Below are positions 49,766 to 58,818 of a DNA stretch of 64,000 nucleotides, piece after piece. The position numbers and the translations under genes are program-made. The DNA lies in NCBI GenBank assembly GCA_019425015.1, contig JAHYYJ010000012.1:1-64000 (forward strand), read 5' to 3'. The stretch is from Collinsella sp. GTDB taxonomy: Bacteria; Actinomycetota; Coriobacteriia; Coriobacteriales; Coriobacteriaceae. Every line of letters starts with the position of its first letter. Within the stretch, counting starts at the first letter, position 1. The notes below the pieces were generated by a model, which was not told where the DNA came from, did not search any database, and worked only from the letters and a program-made list of their open reading frames with translations.

Positions 49766-50635
49766 ATGCAGACGGGCATGTATGCGATTAGCGAGATGGC
49801 GAGCTTGTTTAACGTTTCGCGCCAAACGCTCATCTACTACGACAAGATCGGTCTGTTTAAACCCGCCGTGGTTAACGAAAAGGGCTACCGTTTCTATTCG
49901 CCCACGCAGATCCCGCTCATGCGTCTGATCTGCATGCTACGTGACCTAGGGCTCGAACTCGATGAGATCGACCGCCTAGCCTCGACGTTCGACATTAGCG
50001 AGATGACCGATCACCTGCGCTCGCGGGTGCAAGCGCTCGATGAACAGATCGCCGGCCTCAAAGCCGAGCGCGCGAGCGTGCAGGAGCGCCTGAGCTTTTA
50101 CGACGAGGCGGTTTACTGGCGCGAGCGCGAGGGCAGGCCGGAGCTCAAGCAGTTTGAGCGTCGCTACGTGGTCTTTGAGGAGTTTCCAGGCGATATCGAG
50201 CGCGGCCGCTCGATGCTTCACCCCACGCTCATGCGGGCCATCCTGCGCATGCGTGCGTTGACGGGCACGCGCCCCATGCGCGGCTGGGGTGCCATGCTGC
50301 GTCGTGAGGCGCTGCATTCCGACGACCCTATCGCCGGCGCGGGCTCCTTTGCCGTGCTGCCGCGCGGTGCCGAGGAACTGCTGCCGAGCGATCCCGCCGA
50401 GCTGGCAGAGATCGGCATCGAAGTGCTGCCCGAGGGCACATACCTGTGCATGAGCCGCTGGGGTATGCCGTACGAGCCCGAGGGCATCCGCGCCATCGTT
50501 GCCTGCATGGACGAGCACGCGCTCCAGCCCGTTGGCAACGCTTTCGACTTTTGCTACCTCGATACCACGAGCTACGACGAGTCCCACCAAGAGGACTTTT
50601 GCTGCATCCAAATCCCTGTTACCCTCCAGATGTGA
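49766..50635 (+). CDS. MerR-family regulator with effector-binding C-terminal domain
   Basis: 289 residues. The N-terminal MerR fold (ISEMASLFNVSRQTLIYYDKIGLFKPA, split as helix-turn-helix plus wing) is followed by a coiled-coil linker (~85-130) and a ~150-residue C-terminal part resembling the GyrI/BmrR effector domain (RYVVFEEFPG, LCMSRWGMPYEP). Such regulators activate efflux or catabolic genes on binding small aromatic or cationic ligands. It sits directly after the UbiD-UbiX cluster in the same direction, so it may sense the aromatic acid; that is inference from position. Confidence 0.85.
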   Translation: MQTGMYAISEMASLFNVSRQTLIYYDKIGLFKPAVVNEKGYRFYSPTQIPLMRLICMLRDLGLELDEIDRLASTFDISEMTDHLRSRVQALDEQIAGLKAERASVQERLSFYDEAVYWREREGRPELKQFERRYVVFEEFPGDIERGRSMLHPTLMRAILRMRALTGTRPMRGWGAMLRREALHSDDPIAGAGSFAVLPRGAEELLPSDPAELAEIGIEVLPEGTYLCMSRWGMPYEPEGIRAIVACMDEHALQPVGNAFDFCYLDTTSYDESHQEDFCCIQIPVTLQM

Positions 50636-50745
50636 CAAAGGGACAGTCCCTTTGTCACATTCGTGGTGTGGCTGCTGCCCAAACCGTCACAACATTTGAT
50701 GAAAATCTCGAAAACGAGGAAAAGCGTCGAATGTTGTGACGCTTT
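50632..50745 (+). terminator. paired palindromes after the MerR gene (GACAAAGGG type, then CGTCACAACATT copy 2)
   Basis: GTGACAAAGGGA / TCCCTTTGTCAC (50632-50658) overlaps the stop codon. The second palindrome, CGTCACAACATT / AATGTTGTGACG (50685-50741) with inner CTCG-AAAA-CGAG, repeats the copy at 45604 almost base for base. The two families occur together in the same order at both places. Confidence 0.85.
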
Positions 50746-50830
50746 TCCTGTCTGTGCCGGCGAGCTCCCGTGCCATCTGGGGGTATAAGGCTGGCAAGTG
50801 TTTATTTGCGAGGCTTAAGGGGCGCCCCGT

Positions 50831-51700
50831 ATGGATATCGATAACTTTGAATGGTGGTATAGCGAGGGCGAGGCTCCGGACGAGGAGTGGGACGAGCCCG
50901 CGCCGCGTGACGTGTCGAGCGACGAGGACGAGGCCGGCAACGATGCTGCTGTCGAGCCTGACGCCGCCTCCGATGCCGCCGAGCCCCTGACCTTTGAGCA
51001 GGCTTGGGCCCAAGCCGAGGCCGATGAGGCTAAGGCCGATGCCACGGCCACACTCGGTGAGCCAGCCGACATGTCCATCTCGCCGGCAAAGACCCCGCAG
51101 CCGCGTCACACTATCGATCCCGACAGCACGGCATCCTTCAGCATTCTCGACGTGCCCTCGCAGGGTGCCCAAGCACCCGCGCCCACACGTCGCCCCGACC
51201 TGGCTCGCGAGGAGGACGCGGGCCGTCGCTCTCCGCTCGGCCCCATCCTCATCGCCTTCATGGCCGGCGTTATCGCATGCTCGGTAATTGGAAACGTCTG
51301 GAGCCATGTTGAACAACAACGAAAAGACGCCGCCAAGGTCGAGATGTCCGTCGAACAATCGCTCAGCCGCACGCGCTCGGTGCATGTATCGGTCGAGGTC
51401 AAGGACGGCGCGACGTGGGACACCGCGCGCGGCGACAGCCAGATGCTCGTCCATATCGTGGGTCGCACGCTCAAGGGGCAAGCGATCGACGAGTACCAAT
51501 ACGTCAATTCCGAAGGTGACGGCATCGAGCTCAAGCCCGGCGACTACGAGCTCACGGTCGATGAGCCGCCCGTCGCCACCGACGGCACGCGTTACCGTGC
51601 CTCAAAGCGCATGGTTCCGGTGAGTTTTAATTCACAGGCGCCCGATACGGTCGATAGCACGCCGCAGGGCGGGTTTGACCTTTACGCTATTGCTCAATAA
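50831..51700 (+). CDS. membrane-anchored hypothetical protein with acidic cytoplasmic N-terminus
   Basis: 289 residues, not recognised. Residues ~1-135 are acidic, Ala/Asp/Glu/Pro-rich and probably disordered (DEEWDEPAP, AWAQAEADEAKADA). One membrane helix (~137-158, ILIAFMAGVIACSVIGNVW) is followed by a short coiled segment EQQRKDAAK and a ~110-residue C-terminal domain with alternating hydrophobic residues (VHVSVEVKDG, MLVHIVGRTLKG, GDYELTVDEPP), likely a beta-sandwich outside the cell. RRSPLG before the helix suggests N-in topology. No partner is obvious nearby. Confidence 0.7.
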   Translation: MDIDNFEWWYSEGEAPDEEWDEPAPRDVSSDEDEAGNDAAVEPDAASDAAEPLTFEQAWAQAEADEAKADATATLGEPADMSISPAKTPQPRHTIDPDSTASFSILDVPSQGAQAPAPTRRPDLAREEDAGRRSPLGPILIAFMAGVIACSVIGNVWSHVEQQRKDAAKVEMSVEQSLSRTRSVHVSVEVKDGATWDTARGDSQMLVHIVGRTLKGQAIDEYQYVNSEGDGIELKPGDYELTVDEPPVATDGTRYRASKRMVPVSFNSQAPDTVDSTPQGGFDLYAIAQ

Positions 51701-51779
51701 CTGCACCTGTCGCTCAACCCCGCCGCCAAGAGTGGGACAATAGCCCTCGACACCGTTGTTTACTATTGGAGGAAGTAGC

Positions 51780-52673
51780 ATGTCCACCGTCACTACCATC
51801 AAGCGCGGCGGCCTCACCGCGGCCATCGATTCCATGGGCGCCCAGCTCACGAGCCTTGCCCTCAACGGCAACGAGTATCTGTGGCAGGGCGACCCGGCCT
51901 TTTGGGGCAAGCATGCGCCTATCCTGTTCCCCATCGTGGGATCGCTGCGCAACAACATGGCGACATCTGCGGCCGGCACCTGCGAGATGCCGCGCCATGG
52001 ACTCGCTCGCATCGTCGAGCACAAGTTGGTCGAGGTTTCGGAGGACGGCTCCTCGGTAACGTACGAGATCACTGACACGCCCGAGTCGCTCAAGGCGTTC
52101 CCGTTCCACTTTAAGCTCAACATGACCTATGCCCTGACCGGCGACGCCACGCTCACGCAGACCTTTGCCGTCACCAACACCGGCGACGTGGCCCTGCCGT
52201 TCTCGGTGGGCGGTCATCCTGCATTCAACGTGCCCGCCCCCGGTGCCGAAGACGAGGCGTTCGAGGATTACGAGCTGGCGTTTACCGAGGCTTGGACTAA
52301 CGAGGCCCCCATCATCACGCCCGACGGTCTTATGACGTTCGAGGGCAGCTACAAGGCTCCCGATAACTCGGACGTGCTGCCCATCACGCACCGCAGCTTC
52401 GATAACGATGCCATCATGTTCACCGATGTCCCGGGTTCCACGCTCACGCTGCGCGGCCGCAAGTCGGGCCACGGCGTCAAGATCGACTTTGAGGGCTTTA
52501 AGTACATCGGCGTGTGGTCTGCCGCCAACGACGCCCCGTTTGTGGCGCTCGAGCCCTGGACCGGCCACACCACCATGGACACCGAGGACGACGTCTTTGA
52601 GCACAAGGTCAACACCATTACCTTGGCACCGGGTGAGACGGACGTTCGCAGCTTTAGCGTTACCCTGCTCTAG
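51780..52673 (+). CDS. aldose 1-epimerase family protein (LacX-like)
   Basis: 297 residues. HGLAR and GGHPAFN carry the two conserved His of the galactose mutarotase fold and VALEPWTG the catalytic Glu. FPIVGSLRNN is the typical N-terminal motif of the LacX subgroup. It should interconvert anomers of a free or phosphorylated hexose. TTGGAGGAAG precedes ATG 51780. No sugar operon adjoins it. Confidence 0.88.
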   Translation: MSTVTTIKRGGLTAAIDSMGAQLTSLALNGNEYLWQGDPAFWGKHAPILFPIVGSLRNNMATSAAGTCEMPRHGLARIVEHKLVEVSEDGSSVTYEITDTPESLKAFPFHFKLNMTYALTGDATLTQTFAVTNTGDVALPFSVGGHPAFNVPAPGAEDEAFEDYELAFTEAWTNEAPIITPDGLMTFEGSYKAPDNSDVLPITHRSFDNDAIMFTDVPGSTLTLRGRKSGHGVKIDFEGFKYIGVWSAANDAPFVALEPWTGHTTMDTEDDVFEHKVNTITLAPGETDVRSFSVTLL

Positions 52674-52674
52674 A

Positions 52675-52845
52675 GGTTCCGCCGTTCTAACGAACGACGG
52701 ACCGGTCGACGCTGCGCGCCACCCAGAGCGACAATTTGTCATTCAAAAGGCAAGGCATGACCAGAAGGTCTATGCCTTGCCTTTTTCATGCTAACTTGTT
52801 CGCTCTGGGTGGCGCCCGCTGGCATTGCCAAAACATCGACGCTCC
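52675..52845 (+). ncRNA. three-stem 3'-UTR element, copy 2 (best preserved)
   Basis: Starts right after the epimerase stop. Stem 1 GGTTCCGCCGTTC / CGAACGACGGACC (52675-52703). Outer stem GCGCCACCCAGAGCGA (52716-52731) pairs perfectly with 52800-52815. Inside lies a strong terminator-like hairpin (52748-52785, AAGGCAAGGCAT / ATGCCTTGCCTT, then TTT). The inner ~100 bases are nearly identical to the copy at 58648. Confidence 0.75.
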
Positions 52846-52953
52846 CAATGACTACCGTGTGTCTATTAATTTTTCGAGCTTGTGCTGCGCTGCTGGTCGC
52901 TGGCGTATATCCTGTTAAGTCGTCAGCATACGATTCAACAGGGAAGGCAGATT

Positions 52954-53880
52954 ATGCATTCTCCCCATCAACGCGACGCGCATCCACAGCCGGTATGCAG
53001 CCGTCGCATCTTTTTGGGTAGCGCTCTCGCTGCGAGCGCTTCCGTCGTCGCCGGCGCGCTCGCCGGCTGTCAGCGCCCGTCCACGCTGGAAGTAGTTCAG
53101 CCCACGACGGGCGGCGGTCGCGATGACCTGTCCGATTCTGTGATCGGCAAGGATAAGATCCGCATCGGCATGGAGGCGGCCTACGCCCCGTACAACTGGC
53201 AGGTTTCCGAGGCCAGCGAGTTCACGATCCCCATCGACAATGTGCAGGGCGCCTATGCCGACGGCTACGACGTGCAGATCGCCAAGATCGTCTGCAAGGC
53301 CCTCGGCGGCGAGCCTGTTGCCGTCAAGCAGAGCTTCTCGGGCCTTATCGATTCGCTCAACAACGGCCAGATCGATCTCATCATCGCCGGCATGAGCGCC
53401 ACGCCCGAGCGCGAGGAGTCCGTCGGCTTCTCCGACCCGTACTTCATTGGCTACTTTGGCCTGTTTGTAAAAGAGGGCTCGCCCTACCAAAACGCGACCA
53501 AGCTCAGCGACTTTAGCGGCGCCACGGTGCTCGGCCAAAAGGACACGATGCTCGACACCGTCATTGACGAGATCCCGGGCGTCGTCCACAAAAATCCGGT
53601 CGATTCGGTACCCACGGTGTTCTCGAACCTGCTGCAGGGCACTTGTGACGCCGTGACCTACAACACCGAAAACGAGAAGGGCTATATGGCCCAAAACCCG
53701 GGCATCGTGCCCATTCGCTTTGCGGAGGGCGAGGGCTTTAAGCAGGAGGTTACGACAAACGTCGGCTGCCGCAAGGGCTCGGACAAGCTGCTCAAACTTA
53801 TCGATAAGACGCTCAAGGGCGTCAGCCAAGAGGAGCGCGACCAAATGTGGGACGCGTGCCTCGACCGTCAGCCGGCATAG
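52954..53880 (+). CDS. amino-acid ABC transporter, substrate-binding lipoprotein
   Basis: 308 residues. The N-terminus has a twin-arginine-like SRRIFLGS followed by a hydrophobic stretch and lipobox ALAGC, so the protein may be a Tat-exported lipoprotein. The mature part is the type II periplasmic binding fold of the polar amino-acid family (IRIGMEAAYAPYNW, GYDVQIAKIVCKALG, DLIIAGMSATPEREESVGFSDPY). It captures an amino acid and delivers it to the permease encoded next. ATG 52954 follows AGGGAAGG. Confidence 0.9.
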   Translation: MHSPHQRDAHPQPVCSRRIFLGSALAASASVVAGALAGCQRPSTLEVVQPTTGGGRDDLSDSVIGKDKIRIGMEAAYAPYNWQVSEASEFTIPIDNVQGAYADGYDVQIAKIVCKALGGEPVAVKQSFSGLIDSLNNGQIDLIIAGMSATPEREESVGFSDPYFIGYFGLFVKEGSPYQNATKLSDFSGATVLGQKDTMLDTVIDEIPGVVHKNPVDSVPTVFSNLLQGTCDAVTYNTENEKGYMAQNPGIVPIRFAEGEGFKQEVTTNVGCRKGSDKLLKLIDKTLKGVSQEERDQMWDACLDRQPA

Positions 53881-53889
53881 GGAGGCAGC

Positions 53890-55038
53890 ATGAAAACCGT
53901 CAATCGTCTGGCCTCCTTTATCAAGGCCGACCACCGTTATGTGTATCTGGGCACGAGCGTTATCGCGGCGCTCGGCCTGGCATTTAGCCAGCGCAACCCC
54001 ACGCCGCTGAGCTTCTTGGCGCCCACGGGCGTGTTCCAGGACTGCCTCTGGGCGATTCTGTGGGCCTGGATTGTCGTATCGGCGGCAGCGCTCGTCACCA
54101 AGCTCATGCATTGGAACGACTATCGCCAAAAGTCGCCGTTTGCATCCGAGCGTTGCCGTCGCGGCGCGCGCCTGGGCAGCTATGTCGTGGTTGCCATTGC
54201 GGCGATCTTCTTTATCGACCGCTGCGTCATGTCGTTTATCGACCTGGTGCAGGTGAGCATTGTCTCGGACTCCAACCCCAGCGACTTTCTGTCGAGCTTG
54301 GTCTACATGACCTACAAGAGCGGCGACTTCTTTATCCGCGGCATCGAGATCACCATCGCGCTTGCCACCTTCGGCACCGTCATCGCCTTCTTCTTGGCGC
54401 TGCTCTTTGTGTTCTTGCGCACCCAGACCTTCGACCGCGTCGACAACGACCTGGTGCGTTTCTTTAAGAGCATTGGCCGCGGGTTTGCGACCGTCTATTC
54501 CACCGTCGTGCGCGGCACGCCCATGATGGTCCAGGGTCTGCTCATCTATTACGCGGGCTTTACCGTTCTGCGCGGCATGGGCTTCGAGACCGCCCAGGCC
54601 AACCAGATCTGGAGCACCTTTACCGCGGGCCTCGTCACCATTTCGCTCAACTCTACCGCCTACATGATGGAGGTCCTGCGCGGCGGCATCGAGTCGATCG
54701 ACCCCGGTCAGGCCGAGGCGGCGCGCTCGCTGGGTCTGTCGCAGTGGCAGGCCATGCGCAAGGTCGTGTTCCCCCAGGGCATTAAAAACGCGATCCCGGC
54801 GCTCACCAACGAGCTCATCATCAACATCAAGGACTCGTCGGTGCTTTCGGTCATCGGCGTGTTTGACCTCATGTACGCCACCACCACCGTCGCCGGCGTG
54901 TACTACCGCCAGATGGAGGTCTACTGCGTGGCGCTCGTGGTCTACCTGATCCTGACGCTCGTGGCGAGCCGCCTGCTCGAAGCCTTTGGCAAAAAGCTCG
55001 GCGCCGAGGCCCCTGCCACGCTGCCCAGCTCCAACTAG
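53890..55038 (+). CDS. amino-acid ABC transporter permease (HisM/GlnP family)
   Basis: 382 residues, longer than the usual ~220. Two or three extra membrane helices and a ~20-residue loop (residues ~15-150) precede the conserved permease core (~155-370), which contains [16 protein letters not shown] and the [28 protein letters not shown]ase-coupling loop (EAA motif). Starts nine bases after the binding-protein stop, with GGGAGG in the gap. Works with the ATPase at 55061. Confidence 0.92.
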   Translation: MKTVNRLASFIKADHRYVYLGTSVIAALGLAFSQRNPTPLSFLAPTGVFQDCLWAILWAWIVVSAAALVTKLMHWNDYRQKSPFASERCRRGARLGSYVVVAIAAIFFIDRCVMSFIDLVQVSIVSDSNPSDFLSSLVYMTYKSGDFFIRGIEITIALATFGTVIAFFLALLFVFLRTQTFDRVDNDLVRFFKSIGRGFATVYSTVVRGTPMMVQGLLIYYAGFTVLRGMGFETAQANQIWSTFTAGLVTISLNSTAYMMEVLRGGIESIDPGQAEAARSLGLSQWQAMRKVVFPQGIKNAIPALTNELIINIKDSSVLSVIGVFDLMYATTTVAGVYYRQMEVYCVALVVYLILTLVASRLLEAFGKKLGAEAPATLPSSN

Positions 55039-55060
55039 GCTCAAGACGAGGAGAATCATC

Positions 55061-55846
55061 ATGGCAGATACCGCCACTACCGGCGTTGCGGCCGCCGCAC
55101 AGACCAATGAGCCGCTCATCCGCGTCGAGGGCCTGCGCAAGAGCTTTGGCTCACTCGAGGTGCTCAAGGGCATCGATCTGTCCATCAATCCCGGCGAGGT
55201 CGTCACCATTATCGGCGCCTCGGGCTCGGGCAAGTCGACCTTCCTGCGCTGCCTCAACCTGCTCGAGACTCCGGACGCGGGCCACATCTGGTTCCACGGC
55301 CAGGATCTTACGGCCGAGCGCTGCAACATTAACAAACTGCGTGAGGACATCGGCATGGTGTTCCAGGGCTTCAACCTATTCAACAACATGGATGTGCTCG
55401 ACAACTGCACGCTTGCGCCCGTCACGCTCAAAAAGATGAGCAAGGCCGAGGCCGAGAAGGTCGCGATGGAGCATCTGACCAGCGTGGGACTCGAAAAGTT
55501 CGTGCACGCCGCCGTGGGCAGGCTTTCGGGCGGCCAAAAGCAGCGCGTCGCCATCGCCCGCGCCCTGTGCATGAATCCGCAGATCATGCTGTTTGACGAG
55601 CCGACCTCCGCACTCGACCCCGAGATCGTGGGAGAGGTGCTCGAGGTCATGCACAACCTCGCTGCCGACGGCATGACCATGGTCGTCGTCACGCACGAGA
55701 TGGCCTTTGCCCGCACGGTGTCCGACCGCGTGGTCTTTATGGACAAGGGCGTGGTGCTCGAGGATGCGGCTCCGGCCGAGCTCTTCGGCAACCCCAAACA
55801 CCAGCGCACTCGTGAGTTCCTCTCTCGCTATCTCGAGGACAAATAA
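55061..55846 (+). CDS. amino-acid ABC transporter ATP-binding protein (GlnQ/HisP family)
   Basis: 261 residues. Walker [10 protein letters not shown] (~50), Q-loop VFQGFNLF, signature LSGGQ (~158), Walker [15 protein letters not shown] and H-loop VTHEM are all intact. Last gene of a binding protein-permease-ATPase operon for a polar amino acid. GAGGAG precedes the ATG and a terminator follows at 55872. Confidence 0.95.
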   Translation: MADTATTGVAAAAQTNEPLIRVEGLRKSFGSLEVLKGIDLSINPGEVVTIIGASGSGKSTFLRCLNLLETPDAGHIWFHGQDLTAERCNINKLREDIGMVFQGFNLFNNMDVLDNCTLAPVTLKKMSKAEAEKVAMEHLTSVGLEKFVHAAVGRLSGGQKQRVAIARALCMNPQIMLFDEPTSALDPEIVGEVLEVMHNLAADGMTMVVVTHEMAFARTVSDRVVFMDKGVVLEDAAPAELFGNPKHQRTREFLSRYLEDK

Positions 55847-55871
55847 CCGACCGCAAACGCTTACGTTGCAG

Positions 55872-55892
55872 GGCCGCTCCCGTGGGGGCGGC
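55872..55892 (+). terminator. terminator after the amino-acid ABC operon
   Basis: GGCCGCTCCC / GGGGGCGGCC palindrome followed by TTTGT. Confidence 0.75.
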
Positions 55893-55919
55893 CTTTGTCA
55901 TCACAATCGAAAGGATGTC

Positions 55920-57347
55920 ATGGCCGAGGTTTGGCGCTTCTTTGCGCATGAGGATGATTTTGCCGATCTGGACGAGGCCGGCGCGTGCGAGCGCCTGGGC
56001 CGCGTGCTGTCGTTTCCGACCATCTCGAGCATGGATGCCGAGGCGGTGGACTGGCAGCCGTTCGACGACCTGCGCGCCTATATGCAGCAGGCGTGGCCGC
56101 ACGTGTTCGCGGCGGGCGAGGTCGAGCTTATCGATCATTCGCTGCTGGTGACGCTTGGCGGTTCCGACCCCGCCCTCAAACCCGTCATGCTCATGGGCCA
56201 CATGGACGTGGTCCCCGTGGTGCCGGGTACCGAGGCCGACTGGACACATGCCCCCTTTAGCGGGCACGTGGACGACACCTACATCTGGGGTCGCGGTGCT
56301 ATCGACATGAAAGACCAGGTCGCAGGCATTCTCGAGGCGGTTGAGTATGCGTTGGCGCACGGCTGGGAGCACAGACGTTCCCTGCTGATCGCCTTTGGTC
56401 AGGACGAGGAAACCACGCAGTACGGCGCGGGGGCGATCGGTCGCGTGCTCGAGGAGCGCGGTATTGAACTTGAATACCTGATCGACGAGGGTGACTACCG
56501 TATTGTTTCGGCTGCCGAGTACGGCGCGGGCGAGGGCTGGCTTATGCATGCCGACCTGGCCGAGAAGGGCTACGCCGATATCGTGCTCAAGACGAAGAGT
56601 GAAGGCGGGCATTCGTCCAACCCCTACGGCGGCACATCGCTCGAGGTGCTGAGCCGCGCTATCGCCGCAATCTGCGACATCGAGTGGCCGACGCGTGTGA
56701 CCGATCTACTTGCCGCACAGCTCGTCGAGCTGGGGCTCTACACGGCGGATGAGATTGCCGCCAACGGGGGCGTCATTGTCCGCGACTGCCTCGCCAGCAA
56801 GAAGCTCTATCCGCTCGTGACCACCACCTGCGCGCCCACGCAGATCGAAGGCGGCAGCACTGGCGCTAACGTGATGCCACAGGATATGTGGGCCAATATC
56901 AACTTCCGCATGCTCGAGGGTACGGGCGTGGCCGACGTTGTGGCGCGCTGCCGTGAGGCGGTTGCCGGGGCGGACCTTGCCGGTCGTGTCGAAGTGGAGC
57001 TGGGCCCCGGCAGCTCCGAACCCTCGCCGTCCCCGCGCATCGGTGGTCCCGGCCTCGAGGCGGTTCGCTTCATCGCCGCCCGCTATTTCCGTGAGCCTTT
57101 GGGGGCGGAGGAAAACGGATCATCGGCGGCGGGCGGGGTTCCTGTCAGCATCGTCCCCTCAACCGTGATCGGTGCCACCGATGCTGCCAACTACCAGCGC
57201 ATTTGCCCCGAGTGCATTCGCTTCTCGGCCTTTGTGGTCGACGATGACGAGTGCGACCGCGGCGTCCACGGCACTAACGAGCGCATCAACCGCCGCGCCT
57301 ACCTCCAGGGCGTACGCTTCCTCATCGCCCTGCTCCATACGCTCTAG
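55920..57347 (+). CDS. M20 family metallopeptidase
   Basis: 475 residues. LMGHMDVVPV supplies the first zinc-binding His and Asp, WGRGAIDMK the bridging Asp, and FGQDEET the catalytic and metal-binding Glu pair (~165). GGHSSNPYGG marks the lid/dimerisation domain (~215-340). Family members are dipeptidases, carboxypeptidases or deacylases such as succinyl-diaminopimelate desuccinylase. The ATG 55920 lies ~5 bases after GAAAGGA. It follows an amino-acid importer, so peptide or amino-acid-conjugate use is plausible. Confidence 0.9.
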   Translation: MAEVWRFFAHEDDFADLDEAGACERLGRVLSFPTISSMDAEAVDWQPFDDLRAYMQQAWPHVFAAGEVELIDHSLLVTLGGSDPALKPVMLMGHMDVVPVVPGTEADWTHAPFSGHVDDTYIWGRGAIDMKDQVAGILEAVEYALAHGWEHRRSLLIAFGQDEETTQYGAGAIGRVLEERGIELEYLIDEGDYRIVSAAEYGAGEGWLMHADLAEKGYADIVLKTKSEGGHSSNPYGGTSLEVLSRAIAAICDIEWPTRVTDLLAAQLVELGLYTADEIAANGGVIVRDCLASKKLYPLVTTTCAPTQIEGGSTGANVMPQDMWANINFRMLEGTGVADVVARCREAVAGADLAGRVEVELGPGSSEPSPSPRIGGPGLEAVRFIAARYFREPLGAEENGSSAAGGVPVSIVPSTVIGATDAANYQRICPECIRFSAFVVDDDECDRGVHGTNERINRRAYLQGVRFLIALLHTL

Positions 57348-57348
57348 A

Positions 57349-57381
57349 ATCCGACAAAGGGACTCTCCCTTTGTCGGATTC
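57349..57381 (+). terminator. GACAAAGGG-family palindrome after the peptidase
   Basis: AATCCGACAAAGGG (57349-57362) and CCCTTTGTCGGATT (57368-57381) form a 14-bp perfect stem right after the stop. It is the GACAAAGGG family with compensatory changes relative to 18890 (CCGAC/GTCGG in place of GTGAC/GTCAC). Confidence 0.8.
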
Positions 57382-57579
57382 CGTGCGGGTTGTATGCAGG
57401 TTTGCCTGCGCACGCTATCATGTATGGGTTAGACCGCAACTATGTACCCCCCATACGCGAAGGGATGCGCATGTATCTGAAGATCGACATGTTCTAGCCG
57501 GGCTTTACCCCCGCAGCGGCGCCCCGCGCCCCATCAATTCTGCCGATTTTCACCTTCACGCATATAAAAGGAGTCCGTC

Positions 57580-58647
57580 ATGCGCGACAAGCTCGAAAAG
57601 ATCATCAAGGCCTACGAGGAGCTCGAGAAGAAGCTTTCCGACCCGGCCGTCGCCTCCGATATCAAGGAGTTCACGCGTCTCAACAAGGAGTACGCGCACC
57701 AGTCCGACCTCATCGCTGCCTCGCGCGAGTACATCGGCGCGCTCGATGACATCGAGGCTGCCAAGGAAATGCTCCACGATACTACCGATGCCGATGAGAA
57801 GGAGATGCTCCAGATGGACATCTCCGAAAACGAGGCCAAGCTTCCCCAGCTCGAGGAAGACATTAAGTACATGCTCATCCCGAGCGACCCCAACGACGAC
57901 AAGAACACCATCGTCGAGATTCGCTCCGCCGCTGGTGGCGACGAGGCGGCCATCTTTGCCGGCGATCTGTACAAGATGTATCAGCGCTTCTGCGAGTCGC
58001 GCGGCTGGAAGACCACCGTGCTCGACTCCAGCCCCAGCGAGGCCGGCGGCTTTAAGTCCATCGAGTTCAAGGTCGAGGGCGACCGCGTCTACTCCGTCAT
58101 GAAGTTCGAGTCCGGCGTGCACCGCGTCCAGCGCGTTCCCAAGACCGAGTCCCAGGGCCGTATCCAGACCTCCACGGCGACCGTCGCCGTACTTCCCGAA
58201 GCCGAGGAGATCGACGTCCAGATCAACCAGTCCGACCTGCGCATCGATACCTACTGTGCCTCCGGCCCTGGCGGTCAGTGCGTTAACACCACCTACTCCG
58301 CCGTGCGCATCACCCACCTGCCCACCAACACCGTGGTGCAGTCGCAGGAACAGCGCTCCCAGATCCAGAACCGCGAAGTCTGCATGCAGATGCTGCGCGC
58401 CCGTCTGTACGAGATGGAGCTCGAGAAGCAGCAGGCAGAGCTCGGTGCTGAGCGCCAGAGCCAGATCGGCCACGGCAACCGTTCCGAGAAGATCCGTACC
58501 TACAACCAGCCCCAGGACCGCGTGACCGATCACCGCATCGGTTTCAACTCCACCTACAATGGCGTCCTCCTGGGCGACCAGCTCGGCACCGTCATCGAGG
58601 CGCTCGCCGCCGCCGAGCGTGCCGAGAAGCTGGCACAGGCAGTCTAA
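57580..58647 (+). CDS. prfA: peptide chain release factor 1
   Basis: 355 residues, standard RF1 length. RVPKTESQGRIQTS contains the PxT tripeptide that reads UAG and UAA stop codons, and SGPGGQCVNTT contains the GGQ motif that triggers peptide release. Most RF1 proteins have GGQHVNTT, so the Cys is unusual. N-terminal coiled region ~1-100. AAAGGAG lies 7 bases before the ATG. Its modifying enzyme PrmC is encoded 590 bases downstream. Confidence 0.97.
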   Translation: MRDKLEKIIKAYEELEKKLSDPAVASDIKEFTRLNKEYAHQSDLIAASREYIGALDDIEAAKEMLHDTTDADEKEMLQMDISENEAKLPQLEEDIKYMLIPSDPNDDKNTIVEIRSAAGGDEAAIFAGDLYKMYQRFCESRGWKTTVLDSSPSEAGGFKSIEFKVEGDRVYSVMKFESGVHRVQRVPKTESQGRIQTSTATVAVLPEAEEIDVQINQSDLRIDTYCASGPGGQCVNTTYSAVRITHLPTNTVVQSQEQRSQIQNREVCMQMLRARLYEMELEKQQAELGAERQSQIGHGNRSEKIRTYNQPQDRVTDHRIGFNSTYNGVLLGDQLGTVIEALAAAERAEKLAQAV

Positions 58648-58818
58648 GTTCCGCCGTTCTACCGAACGGCGGACCAGCCGACGCTGCGCGCCGCCCAGAG
58701 CGACAATTTGTCATTCAAAAGGCAAGGCATGACCAGAAGGTCTATGCCTTGCCTTTTTCATGCCAACTTGTTCGCTCTGGACGTCGCTCGCTGGCATTGC
58801 CAAAACATCGGCGTTTCC
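58648..58818 (+). ncRNA. three-stem 3'-UTR element, copy 3
   Basis: Begins at the prfA stop. Stem 1 GTTCCGCCGTTC / GAACGGCGGAC and the inner terminator hairpin (58726-58757 region) are nearly identical to the copy at 52675. The outer stem keeps CCAGAGCGA / TCGCTCTGG but has decayed at its base. Confidence 0.7.
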
